Both the position numbers and the translations under genes were made by a program. From a virus, in the IMG/VR virus record IMGVR_UViG_3300030393_000001, positions 7,276 through 45,111 of that record: DNA of 37,836 nucleotides; one strand, 5' to 3'. The notes below the pieces were generated by a model, which was not told the origin of the DNA, searched no databases, and saw nothing but the letters and a program-made list of their open reading frames with translations. This document shows positions 17,682 to 25,245 of this stretch, in pieces (positions within the stretch are counted from its first letter, which is position 1; every line of letters starts with the position of its first letter).

Positions 17682-17887
17682 CGTGCGGCCTCCTTTAGCG
17701 GATTAAGTAACAGAACTAGCGCGCGCAGCATGTCATCCGCGTCCGAGTACGCACCCAGCTCGGTTTCGCGCACACCCATTTCGCGGCTTGGGCTAGTAAC
17801 CAGCCACCCACCGTTTGGTAGCTCGCGGAGGTGCAAGCCGTCATCACGCTTGAACTCTCCCATCAATACAGGCTTAGTCGTCGGCAT
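17678..17887 (-). CDS. Small protein of 69 residues, unknown
   Basis: The start overlaps the 3' end of the exonuclease gene by 14 bases, with GGAGAA upstream. The product begins MPTTKPVLMGEFKRDDGLHLRELPNGGWLVTS and has alternating strands followed by a helix (DADDMLRALVLLLNPLKEAAR). No motif recognised. Its place in an unbroken chain of overlapping genes makes it a likely real gene. Confidence 0.7.
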   Translation of the reverse strand: MPTTKPVLMGEFKRDDGLHLRELPNGGWLVTSPSREMGVRETELGAYSDADDMLRALVLLLNPLKEAAR

Positions 17888-18974
17888 TCAGTTTCTCCTT
17901 CAACCAGTCTAGGACGTCGCGTGGGTTTTTATTCCGGCGCATCCATAGTGTTTGCATGTCACCAAACATAGCTTGAGTAGGTGACACTACTTGGCCCGTG
18001 CGCCAATGCTCGAACTCGTATCCTGATTTTCCAAGGTCCACCCAGATAGCTTTGACACGCTCGAACGCCTCGCGGTCGTTAGTGACGTTGGCCAGCAGGT
18101 CATACGTCATAGCAGGACCACACGGCTTAACCTTAGCTAATTCAGCGTCGATAACCTTGTTGTGGCGCGCATCTTCTTTGTCTGTCCCAGTACCCAGCTT
18201 CTGGATAGCGGTTGTGTATGCCTTTGTAGGCTTTACGCCGCAGATGTGATTACCAGTGACTTTGGGCACGCCACTGATGTTGTCAGCCGCATCCCCCATG
18301 AGAAGTTGCGCCCAAAAGAACTTGGTTCCTCTTCCGACCACTTTAGCCGAAGACTTGGAGCGGTCCAGTTCGATCCACCCAAATGTGTCTTCGAGCAGGT
18401 CGAGTTTGTCGTTGACGAGTAGATAGCCTGGGCACATGCGGAGGTCTTTGTCCGCCGAGGCGATAACGCAGAGTTCAGGAGTTCCTGCTCCCAGTGCTTG
18501 ATATGCTGCTTGAGACATTCCGTCATCAGCTTCTTGGTCGAGGTGGGCGGTTCCATTTCCGCCAGCGCCGATTTCGCTGATGAGGTAAGCTCGAATTGTG
18601 TCGAGAAACTCGGGCTTGTTGTCGCGATCTTTTCGGTTCGCTTGGTACTCTTTGAGGACAGCTTGATCGCCACGACCGCCTTTAGTTGACCCGGACGGAG
18701 TGGTGTGTACATGAAAGCTCGTGCCGCCCCCAAGTTGCATGATGTGTTCAACAGCTCGCCGCGCATTGTGTTGCATATCCTCCAACGATTTTCGTGGTGT
18801 GGGATCTTCTGGATCCAGTTCCGCTTTGCTTTCCGCAGACACTTGATACGCCATGAAGTCTGCGTCAATGTGGACTACCCGCCCCGGTACAGGTTTAGGG
18901 TAGTTGTAGCCGTGGTTCATGTCGGAGAGCTTACCCTCCGACAGAGACTTGTCTACCTGAGACAGTAGATCCAT
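17874..18974 (-). CDS. 5'-3' exonuclease, FEN/PIN fold (T7 gp6-like role)
   Basis: The product has 366 residues. Acidic metal-binding motifs of the flap endonuclease family are present in order: VVHIDADFMAYQ near residue 33, LDQEADDGMSQAAYQ, VIASADKDLRMCPGYL and LLMGDAADNISGVPKVTG, the last being the helix-hairpin-helix region that holds DNA. Such enzymes remove RNA primers and, in T7, degrade host DNA. The gene overlaps the upstream ssDNA-binding protein gene by one base (TAATG), as in T7-like replication clusters. Confidence 0.9.
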   Translation of the reverse strand: MDLLSQVDKSLSEGKLSDMNHGYNYPKPVPGRVVHIDADFMAYQVSAESKAELDPEDPTPRKSLEDMQHNARRAVEHIMQLGGGTSFHVHTTPSGSTKGGRGDQAVLKEYQANRKDRDNKPEFLDTIRAYLISEIGAGGNGTAHLDQEADDGMSQAAYQALGAGTPELCVIASADKDLRMCPGYLLVNDKLDLLEDTFGWIELDRSKSSAKVVGRGTKFFWAQLLMGDAADNISGVPKVTGNHICGVKPTKAYTTAIQKLGTGTDKEDARHNKVIDAELAKVKPCGPAMTYDLLANVTNDREAFERVKAIWVDLGKSGYEFEHWRTGQVVSPTQAMFGDMQTLWMRRNKNPRDVLDWLKEKLNADD

Positions 18975-19873
18975 TAGTACGGAATTTCGTCGTCGAGGTC
19001 GTCCAGAGGATCGCCCAGATCTTCCGCTTCCGCGTCACCCAGCTCATCAGGCTCAGCGTCGACTTCATCCTCCGGTTCGGCGTCCACTTCGTCGTCCAGC
19101 ACGTCACCAAGGGCACCGCCAGCTAACATCGCTTGAAGAGCAGAGCCTTCGAAGTCGATTGCCTGCGTCATGCAGATGTGTTGTAGATAACCACCTTCGC
19201 AGGTCTTCTCTACTTCGCCATCCTTGTACTCGTACGGGTGGCCCTTGATGCTGTCCCACTGCTCGGGTGTAGGATCGCCCCAGAGCAGCAGCTTGATCGG
19301 AACAGTCTGCTCCTTCATGCGTACCTTGACTTGGGTTACTTCACCGTCACCGTCTACGTCGTCTTTAATAGGCGGTGTGATCAGCCAGCCACGATCTTTG
19401 TCGCGGGCGTTCTCGTATGTCTTCTTGCTGTCGCCCTCACCCTTATCTTGGTGAACGATCTCAACGAAGAACGGCTCGCCGAGCATCTGTGCGATATGCG
19501 TAAGGTTCGCACGACCCGCTGCCATCTGCTTGAACAGCTTGGTCAAGTTGGCTTTGTCGCCCTGCTTAACATCCAGCATTTCGCGGTGTACAGGGTAGAT
19601 CGTCTTCTTGACGCCATCCACTTCGATCTCTTGCGCCAGCTTTTTGCTCACCAGCTCGAAGTAAGCGTAAGCTTTTTGGCTCGGCGCTTTCTTCTTGCCG
19701 TTATACATGTTTCCGTCGCGTTTGCCAACTTCAACGTACCCGACAAACCGGGCGGGGTACTTGCCAACCGGGGTAAGCTCGCGCTCAAAGCCGCCTTTGT
19801 CCTCCGTCTGGTCCTGCACGGTGCCCTTTTCAACGGACTTGTTGACTTGGCCTAGTAGTTTATCATTGTTCAT
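18974..19873 (-). CDS. Probable single-stranded DNA-binding protein, T7 gp2.5-like role
   Basis: The product has 299 residues. The last 50 are almost all Asp and Glu with Ala and Leu, and the chain ends in an aromatic residue (LDDEIPY). This acidic tail with a terminal aromatic is the hallmark of T7 gp2.5 and its functional relatives, where it contacts polymerase and helicase. The body is rich in lysine and aromatic residues with predicted beta strands, as for an OB fold. It lies between the DNA polymerase and exonuclease genes. Clear AAGGAGA before the ATG. No sequence motif proves the fold; the call is by tail, size and neighbours. Confidence 0.75.
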   Translation of the reverse strand: MNNDKLLGQVNKSVEKGTVQDQTEDKGGFERELTPVGKYPARFVGYVEVGKRDGNMYNGKKKAPSQKAYAYFELVSKKLAQEIEVDGVKKTIYPVHREMLDVKQGDKANLTKLFKQMAAGRANLTHIAQMLGEPFFVEIVHQDKGEGDSKKTYENARDKDRGWLITPPIKDDVDGDGEVTQVKVRMKEQTVPIKLLLWGDPTPEQWDSIKGHPYEYKDGEVEKTCEGGYLQHICMTQAIDFEGSALQAMLAGGALGDVLDDEVDAEPEDEVDAEPDELGDAEAEDLGDPLDDLDDEIPY

Positions 19874-19883
19874 GTGTGTCTCC

Positions 19884-20228
19884 TTACACGTCGTAGATTG
19901 GGTACACGTTGTTGCCGCGCACGCATTGTGTGTATTCGTTGTAGTCTTTGCCTATCCCACGGAACAAGACAAAACCATTGTTGTATCTCTGGCGCACCAT
20001 CATAGGTGCGGTCTGCCGGAACGACCATCTACGGTACGTGTCTAGAAACTGTCGACACATATCGCGCGCCATGAAATGGGTGCCGCTGAACACCACCACG
20101 CGGTCTCCAACAGACACTCGCATAGCCGCCTCGTTAAGGGCGCGGAACGTCTTGCCTGTGCACCGGGATGCCACGCACGGTTGTTTGAAGTCCCGCTGCT
20201 TGACTTTGTATTCTTCATACGTCAACAT
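19884..20228 (-). CDS. Small protein with a Walker A-like motif
   Basis: The product has 114 residues. ASRCTGKT at about residues 20-27 fits the Walker A pattern, and the following RALNEAAMRVSVGDRVVVFSGT looks like the helix and next strand of a helicase or terminase ATPase. No Walker B acidic motif is visible and the protein is far too short for a complete motor, so it may be a remnant or a regulator. It overlaps the polymerase gene by 14 bases and precedes the ssDNA-binding protein gene. Confidence 0.6.
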   Translation of the reverse strand: MLTYEEYKVKQRDFKQPCVASRCTGKTFRALNEAAMRVSVGDRVVVFSGTHFMARDMCRQFLDTYRRWSFRQTAPMMVRQRYNNGFVLFRGIGKDYNEYTQCVRGNNVYPIYDV

Positions 20229-22578
20229 GATGTAGCTCCAGCATGTCTTTACCAGCCTCTACGTCCACGGGGAATGGGACGGGGCAGTCTATGTTGAACT
20301 GGGATTTTAGTAGCTTTGGCACACTTTCCATGATAACTTTGATCACTTTGCATACCTCGTCTAGGACGTCCTTGTGACAGTCCACCCAGATACAGTCATG
20401 CACGGTGTTCACTAGCAGTGCACGTCCGTCCCAGTTATTCTTCTTCATGAAGTACCTCCACAGCCGACCGATGATCATCTGTACGATCTCACCGCCCGTT
20501 CCCTGCACTGGGTAGTTCTTCAATTCTGTCGGGCTAAAGGTGTCTTCAATACCCTTGCGCTTCAAGAAACTTGGTGCGTCGTTCGATGTCCAAGTGTACA
20601 TCGTTCCAGTCGGTGCTTGCCACCAACCACGTCGGAACACGCGGAAGCCACGATCTTGGCCAGCGCGGAATGGTTCAGCAGTCTCGTGTACTGCTGCCTC
20701 GACCGCCGCGTTGAACTTCGGAATACCGGGGTATTCCTTGTCCTCTTTGACGATCATGTCTTTAACTTCGTCGATGTCCATGCCGGTCTCTTCCGAGATC
20801 AAGGCGGCACCTGCACCGTAGGCTCGCTGGAACGAGAAGATCTTACACTTAGTACGCTCCTTCTTCCACTTGGCGTAGTCCTCGGAGGCATCCTCGTCTT
20901 TGCAGTGCAGCAAGGCGAAGTCGTACGACACTGAGTTTTTCAATGCCACTCGCTTACAGTGGAAGTCAACCCGGTTGATAAGGTCTTTGCAAAGGTTAGC
21001 GTCGCCTGATAGCAGTCCTTGAACAACAACCTCTAGCTGACTGTAGTCTGCCTCGATCATGCGCCCATCGTCGCCGAAGCGGCTAACAAAGATCGCTTTT
21101 AGTTCCGACTTGTCGCCGCGCGGGAAGTTCTGTGCGTTCGGGTTGTTGGCGCTAAGGCGTGAAGTTACCGTTGAGGTGTGGTTCAACGAGTGGTGCACGA
21201 TACCGTCGTCCATAACGCATGTGAGCATACCGACATGCTCTTTCTTGCGTGGGTCGTACCGCATGTAGTACGTACCGATCTCTTTGTCCAGCGCCTGTAG
21301 CTTACCCATGTTCTCAAGGAACGGGATACCGCGCTTTGAAAGCGATGCAATGATGTCAGCACCAGTACCGTACAGCGGCTTACCCGCGCCATCGACGTTC
21401 TTAGTCTTCCACTTAGGATCAGGCGCAGTGATCTGAGGAAGCTCGTAGAAGAAGTCTTGGATCTTGGTCTTCAACTCTCCCCAACCGTCCATCTTCTTGA
21501 ACTTCGGCTCACCCATACGCTTGCCGCCCTTGAAGGTGTCCTGCTTGGTACCGTCACCTTCGACAAGATCACCGTTCTCGCGGAACTGTAGGTGGTACAT
21601 ACCGTCAACCAGATGGCACCTGTATTCCCAGCCCTCGCTACCGTTGACAACAGTATTGACCCAATCCGTCGGGGCAACGGGTTCGCCGTCGAACATCGGC
21701 CAGTCTTCCTTGGTGCGGAACCGGGCCAACTCGCCAGTCTTCTCGTCCGTGTATGTTGCGGACTTCTTGTAGCGAATTGTGCCGCCGTAGATAAGGCAAG
21801 AAGTGTGAACGCGCGACCCCCAACTGAACCCCACCTCTTCCGGTATGAATGCTACGTGTTCTTCGAGCGCCTTGGCCGTTTCTTCTCGCTTCACCTCTAG
21901 CTTCTTCTGGTTCACAGCCGCTCGTGCACGGTTCACTTTGATGCCGTTGAACTCCATTTCAGTGGTAGCGGCTAGACCTTCCATCCGGTGCAGTATCGCT
22001 TTGTACATGCCTAGCTCTTTGGCTAGCTTGACTTGCCCGCGATAGATCTTTTCTGTGTTGCCGATGTCACCGGAGTTGCGTCCCTCGTCCTCCGTGCCTA
22101 CAAGGTAGTCTGCCAGCAGGTCTGGGTCGATGTCGGCGGTCTGCACACCCGCTTTCCACAGTGCTTTGATCTGGTCGATCTTTACACGCCCGCCGTAGCT
22201 CTCGGCGATGTCGTCCATAGAACACATGTGGTACTTGCGGTCCTGTGCATGTAGCAGGTACTCAGCGTACTGCGTACACCAAATGCGGCCACCTCTCTGA
22301 AAGAACGGAATGACGTGTGGGTTGAGGCAGTTGGCCATCTCGTATAGCATGTCGAACTTGATGTTGTGGCCAACCAACACTTTGACGTCAGGATCAATGA
22401 CTAAGTGGTTATCGTCGGACTTACCCTCGAACCGTCGCCAACTCGCGCACTTGTCGCCCTGCTTCTTCCATCCGCGCATGACCACGTAGTTGTCAGGATG
22501 CCACTGGTTTGCAACACGTTTGTGCGACTTATGGATCTGGGTCTCTTCATCAAAGATTAGATACATGCGCTGTCCCAT
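20215..22578 (-). CDS. DNA polymerase, family A, T7 gp5-like
   Basis: The product has 787 residues (T7: 704). The 3'-5' proofreading domain is intact: FDEET with D10 and E12, GHNIKFDM with D76, and a later DIGNTEKIY. Polymerase motif A is MIEADYSQLEVV, motif B KIFSFQRAYGAGAALISEETG and motif C VNTVHDCIWVD. A longer stretch of about 120 residues between the exonuclease and polymerase parts (around KSATYTDEKTGELARF to GELKTKIQDFFYE) contributes to the greater size. The start overlaps the upstream gene by 29 bases and has no clear ribosome binding site; ATG at 22566 is an alternative. Confidence 0.97.
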   Translation of the reverse strand: MGQRMYLIFDEETQIHKSHKRVANQWHPDNYVVMRGWKKQGDKCASWRRFEGKSDDNHLVIDPDVKVLVGHNIKFDMLYEMANCLNPHVIPFFQRGGRIWCTQYAEYLLHAQDRKYHMCSMDDIAESYGGRVKIDQIKALWKAGVQTADIDPDLLADYLVGTEDEGRNSGDIGNTEKIYRGQVKLAKELGMYKAILHRMEGLAATTEMEFNGIKVNRARAAVNQKKLEVKREETAKALEEHVAFIPEEVGFSWGSRVHTSCLIYGGTIRYKKSATYTDEKTGELARFRTKEDWPMFDGEPVAPTDWVNTVVNGSEGWEYRCHLVDGMYHLQFRENGDLVEGDGTKQDTFKGGKRMGEPKFKKMDGWGELKTKIQDFFYELPQITAPDPKWKTKNVDGAGKPLYGTGADIIASLSKRGIPFLENMGKLQALDKEIGTYYMRYDPRKKEHVGMLTCVMDDGIVHHSLNHTSTVTSRLSANNPNAQNFPRGDKSELKAIFVSRFGDDGRMIEADYSQLEVVVQGLLSGDANLCKDLINRVDFHCKRVALKNSVSYDFALLHCKDEDASEDYAKWKKERTKCKIFSFQRAYGAGAALISEETGMDIDEVKDMIVKEDKEYPGIPKFNAAVEAAVHETAEPFRAGQDRGFRVFRRGWWQAPTGTMYTWTSNDAPSFLKRKGIEDTFSPTELKNYPVQGTGGEIVQMIIGRLWRYFMKKNNWDGRALLVNTVHDCIWVDCHKDVLDEVCKVIKVIMESVPKLLKSQFNIDCPVPFPVDVEAGKDMLELHHVDV

Positions 22579-22753
22579 CTAGGTATCGAACCGCCCACTC
22601 GGAACGCATTGCGGAGTTGTTGATGCGTCTCTTTAGTTCCCGCACCTGTTCCTCCGCCGCGACCAGTTCTACAGCCAGTCGCGCCCTGTACCGACCGCTA
22701 GCACGAATGATCTGCACTAACTCGTCGTCTGTTTTGTGTTTGAGGTCACTCAT
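22550..22753 (-). CDS. Small helical protein of 67 residues, unknown
   Basis: ATG at 22753 overlaps the stop of the nucleotidyltransferase-like gene (ATGA). A start further upstream would be buried in that gene. The product (MSDLKHKTDDELVQIIRASGRYRARL...) looks like one long helix with a coiled-coil part (VELVAAEEQVRELKRRINN). It is placed directly before DNA polymerase, with which it overlaps by 29 bases, so it may be translated in step with it. Function unknown. Confidence 0.65.
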   Translation of the reverse strand: MSDLKHKTDDELVQIIRASGRYRARLAVELVAAEEQVRELKRRINNSAMRSEWAVRYLDGTAHVSNL

Positions 22754-23178
22754 CGCCAGTAACCTCGCGCTATCTCGAACAGCTTGTAGCGCTGCGACTT
22801 TTCCATCAAGTTCTGCTGCATGGCGATACAAGTGGCGGCTAGTACCGCCCCGTACTCACGCGGGTCTTCAAACAACATCACGTTGTCCTCGCCTTTGCGC
22901 ATGGTCACAAAGCTACCGTACTCACCGGGGTACTCTTCGCGGTCTTTAGGTAGCTCCCAGCCTTTAGCTAGCAGGTACTCAGCGGCAGGCTCAACATTGA
23001 GCACTCTCAGCACGATGTCGCGGTCTGTGTCAGTAGGCGGTGGCAGGCAGATAACTCGACTACCGCCAAAGAACCCCATGACGTAACCGGGCATGTTCTC
23101 GAACAGCTCAATCGCGTCTTTGAATTTCACTGGCGGCGGAATCTTGCGCTGCCGTACCTTTTCTTCCAGATTATTCAT
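22750..23178 (-). CDS. Phage-type nucleotidyltransferase-like protein
   Basis: The product has 142 residues from ATG 23178. GGSRVICLPPPTDTDRDIV at about 38-56 fits the nucleotidyltransferase core GS...DxD (aspartates 50 and 52). The end EKSQRYKLFEIARGYW resembles the KxxRxxLF(Q/E)xxxxG close of small phage nucleotidyltransferases, and SFVTMRKGEDNVMLFED fits the strand carrying the third acid. The substrate is unknown: a nucleotide may be added to RNA, protein or a small molecule. It overlaps the ligase gene by eight bases. Confidence 0.6.
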   Translation of the reverse strand: MNNLEEKVRQRKIPPPVKFKDAIELFENMPGYVMGFFGGSRVICLPPPTDTDRDIVLRVLNVEPAAEYLLAKGWELPKDREEYPGEYGSFVTMRKGEDNVMLFEDPREYGAVLAATCIAMQQNLMEKSQRYKLFEIARGYWR

Positions 23179-24121
23179 AGCTAGGCTCCTTCTTGTCGTC
23201 GCGCCACCACTGGAACGTGGGCTGGCGCAAGGCGGTGTAGCTGGGGTCGCGCTTATGCTTGATCTCTGCAATTCGACTGAACCCCGGCTCGCCATCGCGC
23301 GCCCAGCTGAACCATTCTTGATTTGGCTTGTCGGGCAAACCGACTTGCTTATACGCGTACTCTTCGAACAAGGCTTTGCGTTCTGGGTGCGTCATCTTGC
23401 CGGGGCCGATGCCGATGCGCTTGCCCTTGTAGTCTGCTATAAGACCGCCCACCATGCCGAGCGGCGACCCGTCTTGACTGACAGCCTCCAACCAGCCCAC
23501 GATACTGAGGTCCACAGTCGGCTCGATCACGTCCTTTAGGTAGCCCGGTTGCCGCTTGGCTGGTTCGAACAGGCAGTTGCGGTCGCGGAGGATGAAGCCC
23601 TCGAACCACTGCTCGGGCGTGGACGACTTTTTGCGGATCTCGTACTGCACGGCTCGGTACTCTTCGACGCTGTCCGCTGCCGCGCAGAACGGCATGCGCG
23701 CCGCGCCGTCAGGCTCTTTGAGCAGTTGATGCGGATACGTCATGCGGTGATAGTAGTGCGTATGACCCGGCGCATAGAAGTCGAACACTTGCATGTAAAG
23801 CTCAGGGTTGGGTGTGTCCTTACGCACCATGCCGCTGACGTCCTTGAACTCGAACACCGTCCGATGTACGACCTCGCCTACGATCACGCAGGGTGCCAGA
23901 TTGCCAAACTGTAGCTTCACATACTCCACGATATGGTCCACCGATGACGCCGCTTTCTTGCCGGGGCGGGTCTGCGCTGTGGCCTCAAGCTCGTTACCCT
24001 CGCCGTAGCTCAGGTCAATGCGAATAGGCACGCCATCGAACTTCTCGAATACCAGCCACGCTCGGCCATCGAAGCACTTCTCGGTGTACTTCTTGCTCAG
24101 GGGGATCACTTCTCCTGACAT
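23171..24121 (-). CDS. ATP-dependent polynucleotide ligase (DNA ligase likely)
   Basis: The product has 316 residues from ATG 24121, chosen for its strong AAGGAGG; T7 DNA ligase has 359. Nucleotidyltransferase motif I is EKFDGVPIRID with the AMP-accepting lysine at 27; motif III-like VGEVVH and QVFDFY, motif IV WFEGFILRDRN and motif V GYLKDVIEP follow in order, then a C-terminal part that could be an OB domain (SIVGWLEAVSQDGSPLGMVGGLIADYKGKRIGIG). It seals nicks during replication. Whether it prefers DNA or RNA cannot be decided by eye. It overlaps the kinase gene by 16 bases. Confidence 0.88.
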   Translation of the reverse strand: MSGEVIPLSKKYTEKCFDGRAWLVFEKFDGVPIRIDLSYGEGNELEATAQTRPGKKAASSVDHIVEYVKLQFGNLAPCVIVGEVVHRTVFEFKDVSGMVRKDTPNPELYMQVFDFYAPGHTHYYHRMTYPHQLLKEPDGAARMPFCAAADSVEEYRAVQYEIRKKSSTPEQWFEGFILRDRNCLFEPAKRQPGYLKDVIEPTVDLSIVGWLEAVSQDGSPLGMVGGLIADYKGKRIGIGPGKMTHPERKALFEEYAYKQVGLPDKPNQEWFSWARDGEPGFSRIAEIKHKRDPSYTALRQPTFQWWRDDKKEPSYE

Positions 24122-24672
24122 GTTTCCTCCTTGCCGTAAAGGCGCATCAATCGGCGCAGTTGCATATCCAGGGCGTCTACTTCGTACCACAGGTTGCGCA
24201 TGGTGCTGTTGTTGTCTACCACGATGTCGGCGTCTTCCTTGGTAAGCTCCATGGACGAGCTGTCCTCGGGCGGCAGGCGACCAGACGCGTCTACCCAGAT
24301 CACGTGGTCGAACAGTCGCCTACCGGCCTCAAACTCGTGCCGGGAGCGCATGCCTACATAAATGTCGGCTTCACTCAACACCCCATGAGCTATGGCATCC
24401 CCGCCGTTGTCTTCGTTGTACCGCTTGAATGCGTCAAACCAGAACTTGCGCCCGCAGCAGCTGATTGTATCGTCGTGGCGGTTCTCGTAGAACCACTTCC
24501 AGTCGCGACCAGCCAAAAATGCGGGCGAGTGCGTCGCTTTTACGCTAGGGTAGATTACGTGTTCCGCGCCCCAGCTAGAGCTAGATCTGAACGACCACCC
24601 ATGGTAGTCGCGCATGATCTCGGCCACAGTGTCTTTTCCGTGACGTCCGTGTCCTATGATAAGTAGCTTCAT
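24106..24672 (-). CDS. P-loop nucleotide kinase, probably deoxynucleoside monophosphate kinase
   Basis: The product has 188 residues. The N-terminal strand and P-loop LLIIGHGRHGKDTVAEIM (GHGRHGKD at 7-14) belong to the GxxxxGKD type seen in T4 gp1-like dNMP kinases. SEADIYVGMRSRHEFEA and FDHVIWVDASGR follow the order expected for this fold, with the lid region after them. It would supply nucleotide diphosphates for phage DNA synthesis. A polynucleotide 5'-kinase is an alternative, given the ligase next to it. The start overlaps the stop of the upstream gene (TAATG). Confidence 0.78.
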   Translation of the reverse strand: MKLLIIGHGRHGKDTVAEIMRDYHGWSFRSSSSWGAEHVIYPSVKATHSPAFLAGRDWKWFYENRHDDTISCCGRKFWFDAFKRYNEDNGGDAIAHGVLSEADIYVGMRSRHEFEAGRRLFDHVIWVDASGRLPPEDSSSMELTKEDADIVVDNNSTMRNLWYEVDALDMQLRRLMRLYGKEETCQEK

Positions 24673-24878
24673 TAGTGTCGCCTCCTTTTAAAAGCGTAGT
24701 CCATTTGCGCCTGCGGCTGGTAGCGTATTAGCCACAGCAACTTGGCGAACCCTACGACTTTGGGGCGTAGTACGATCCACCTAGGACCGCACGACACGCT
24801 GTAGGGAGTTTTCCAGTTTATGTGTCCTTGCCACCAGTTCGCAAAGAAAAGCGGCAAGTACCAGAATAGTTGACGCAT
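24672..24878 (-). CDS. Small aromatic protein of 68 residues, possibly membrane-attached
   Basis: Both ends share a base with neighbouring genes (TAATG). The product begins MRQLFWYLPLFFANWWQGHINW, a hydrophobic and very aromatic segment that could insert in a membrane, and ends with the basic FKRRRH. Not recognised. Confidence 0.65.
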   Translation of the reverse strand: MRQLFWYLPLFFANWWQGHINWKTPYSVSCGPRWIVLRPKVVGFAKLLWLIRYQPQAQMDYAFKRRRH

Positions 24879-24979
24879 TAGTGTCTCCGATACTTAGCCC
24901 CGCAACCGGGACACGTTATGATTTCAGTTGGTTTAGAGGTGAACTTGATCCCGCACCACTGGCACAGGAACGTTATCAT
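24878..24979 (-). CDS. Zinc-ribbon micro-protein of 33 residues
   Basis: ATG at 24979 overlaps the stop of the upstream gene (ATGA). The product has two CxxC pairs, CQWC and CPGC, 14 residues apart, a complete zinc ribbon, and little else. The gene is too short for routine detection, but the spacing of the cysteines and the overlapping starts and stops on both sides support it. Function unknown; binding to nucleic acid or a protein is possible. Confidence 0.75.
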   Translation of the reverse strand: MITFLCQWCGIKFTSKPTEIITCPGCGAKYRRH

Positions 24980-25245
24980 TTCCACTTGTCCATGATGTGC
25001 TTGGTGTAGAACAAGTGAGACGCACCACACCCCAGTGACCCGCCCGCCGCTGCAAACATGAATGTTGCTACGGGGGCGTTGGTGGCCGCTACCACCCACA
25101 CGAACACGAACTGTGTCACGCTAATGATCCACGAGTTAACCATAGCCAGTTTCCAGCGGTCGTCTCTCAGTAGTTTCGAGTTCATCACCAGCGAGAACAC
25201 GGAGGCAAACTGGGCCACAAACACTAGTGGCAGCATCCAATCCAT
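24976..25245 (-). CDS. Small membrane protein, 89 residues, holin candidate
   Basis: The start ATG at 25245 shares a base with the stop of the phosphoesterase gene (TAATG); a GTG at 25257 is an alternative. Three hydrophobic segments are visible: MLPLVFVAQFASVFSLVM, VNSWIISVTQFVFVWVV and APVATFMFAAAGGSLGCGA, with charged loops. Size and topology would suit a holin, and no other holin is visible in the window, but the position inside the replication module speaks against it. Not recognised. Confidence 0.65.
   Translation of the reverse strand: MDWMLPLVFVAQFASVFSLVMNSKLLRDDRWKLAMVNSWIISVTQFVFVWVVAATNAPVATFMFAAAGGSLGCGASHLFYTKHIMDKWK

Noticed and set aside
18233-18868. Minus-strand frame of 211 codons inside the exonuclease gene
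   Set aside because: Shadow frame; the exonuclease frame carries the metal-binding motifs.
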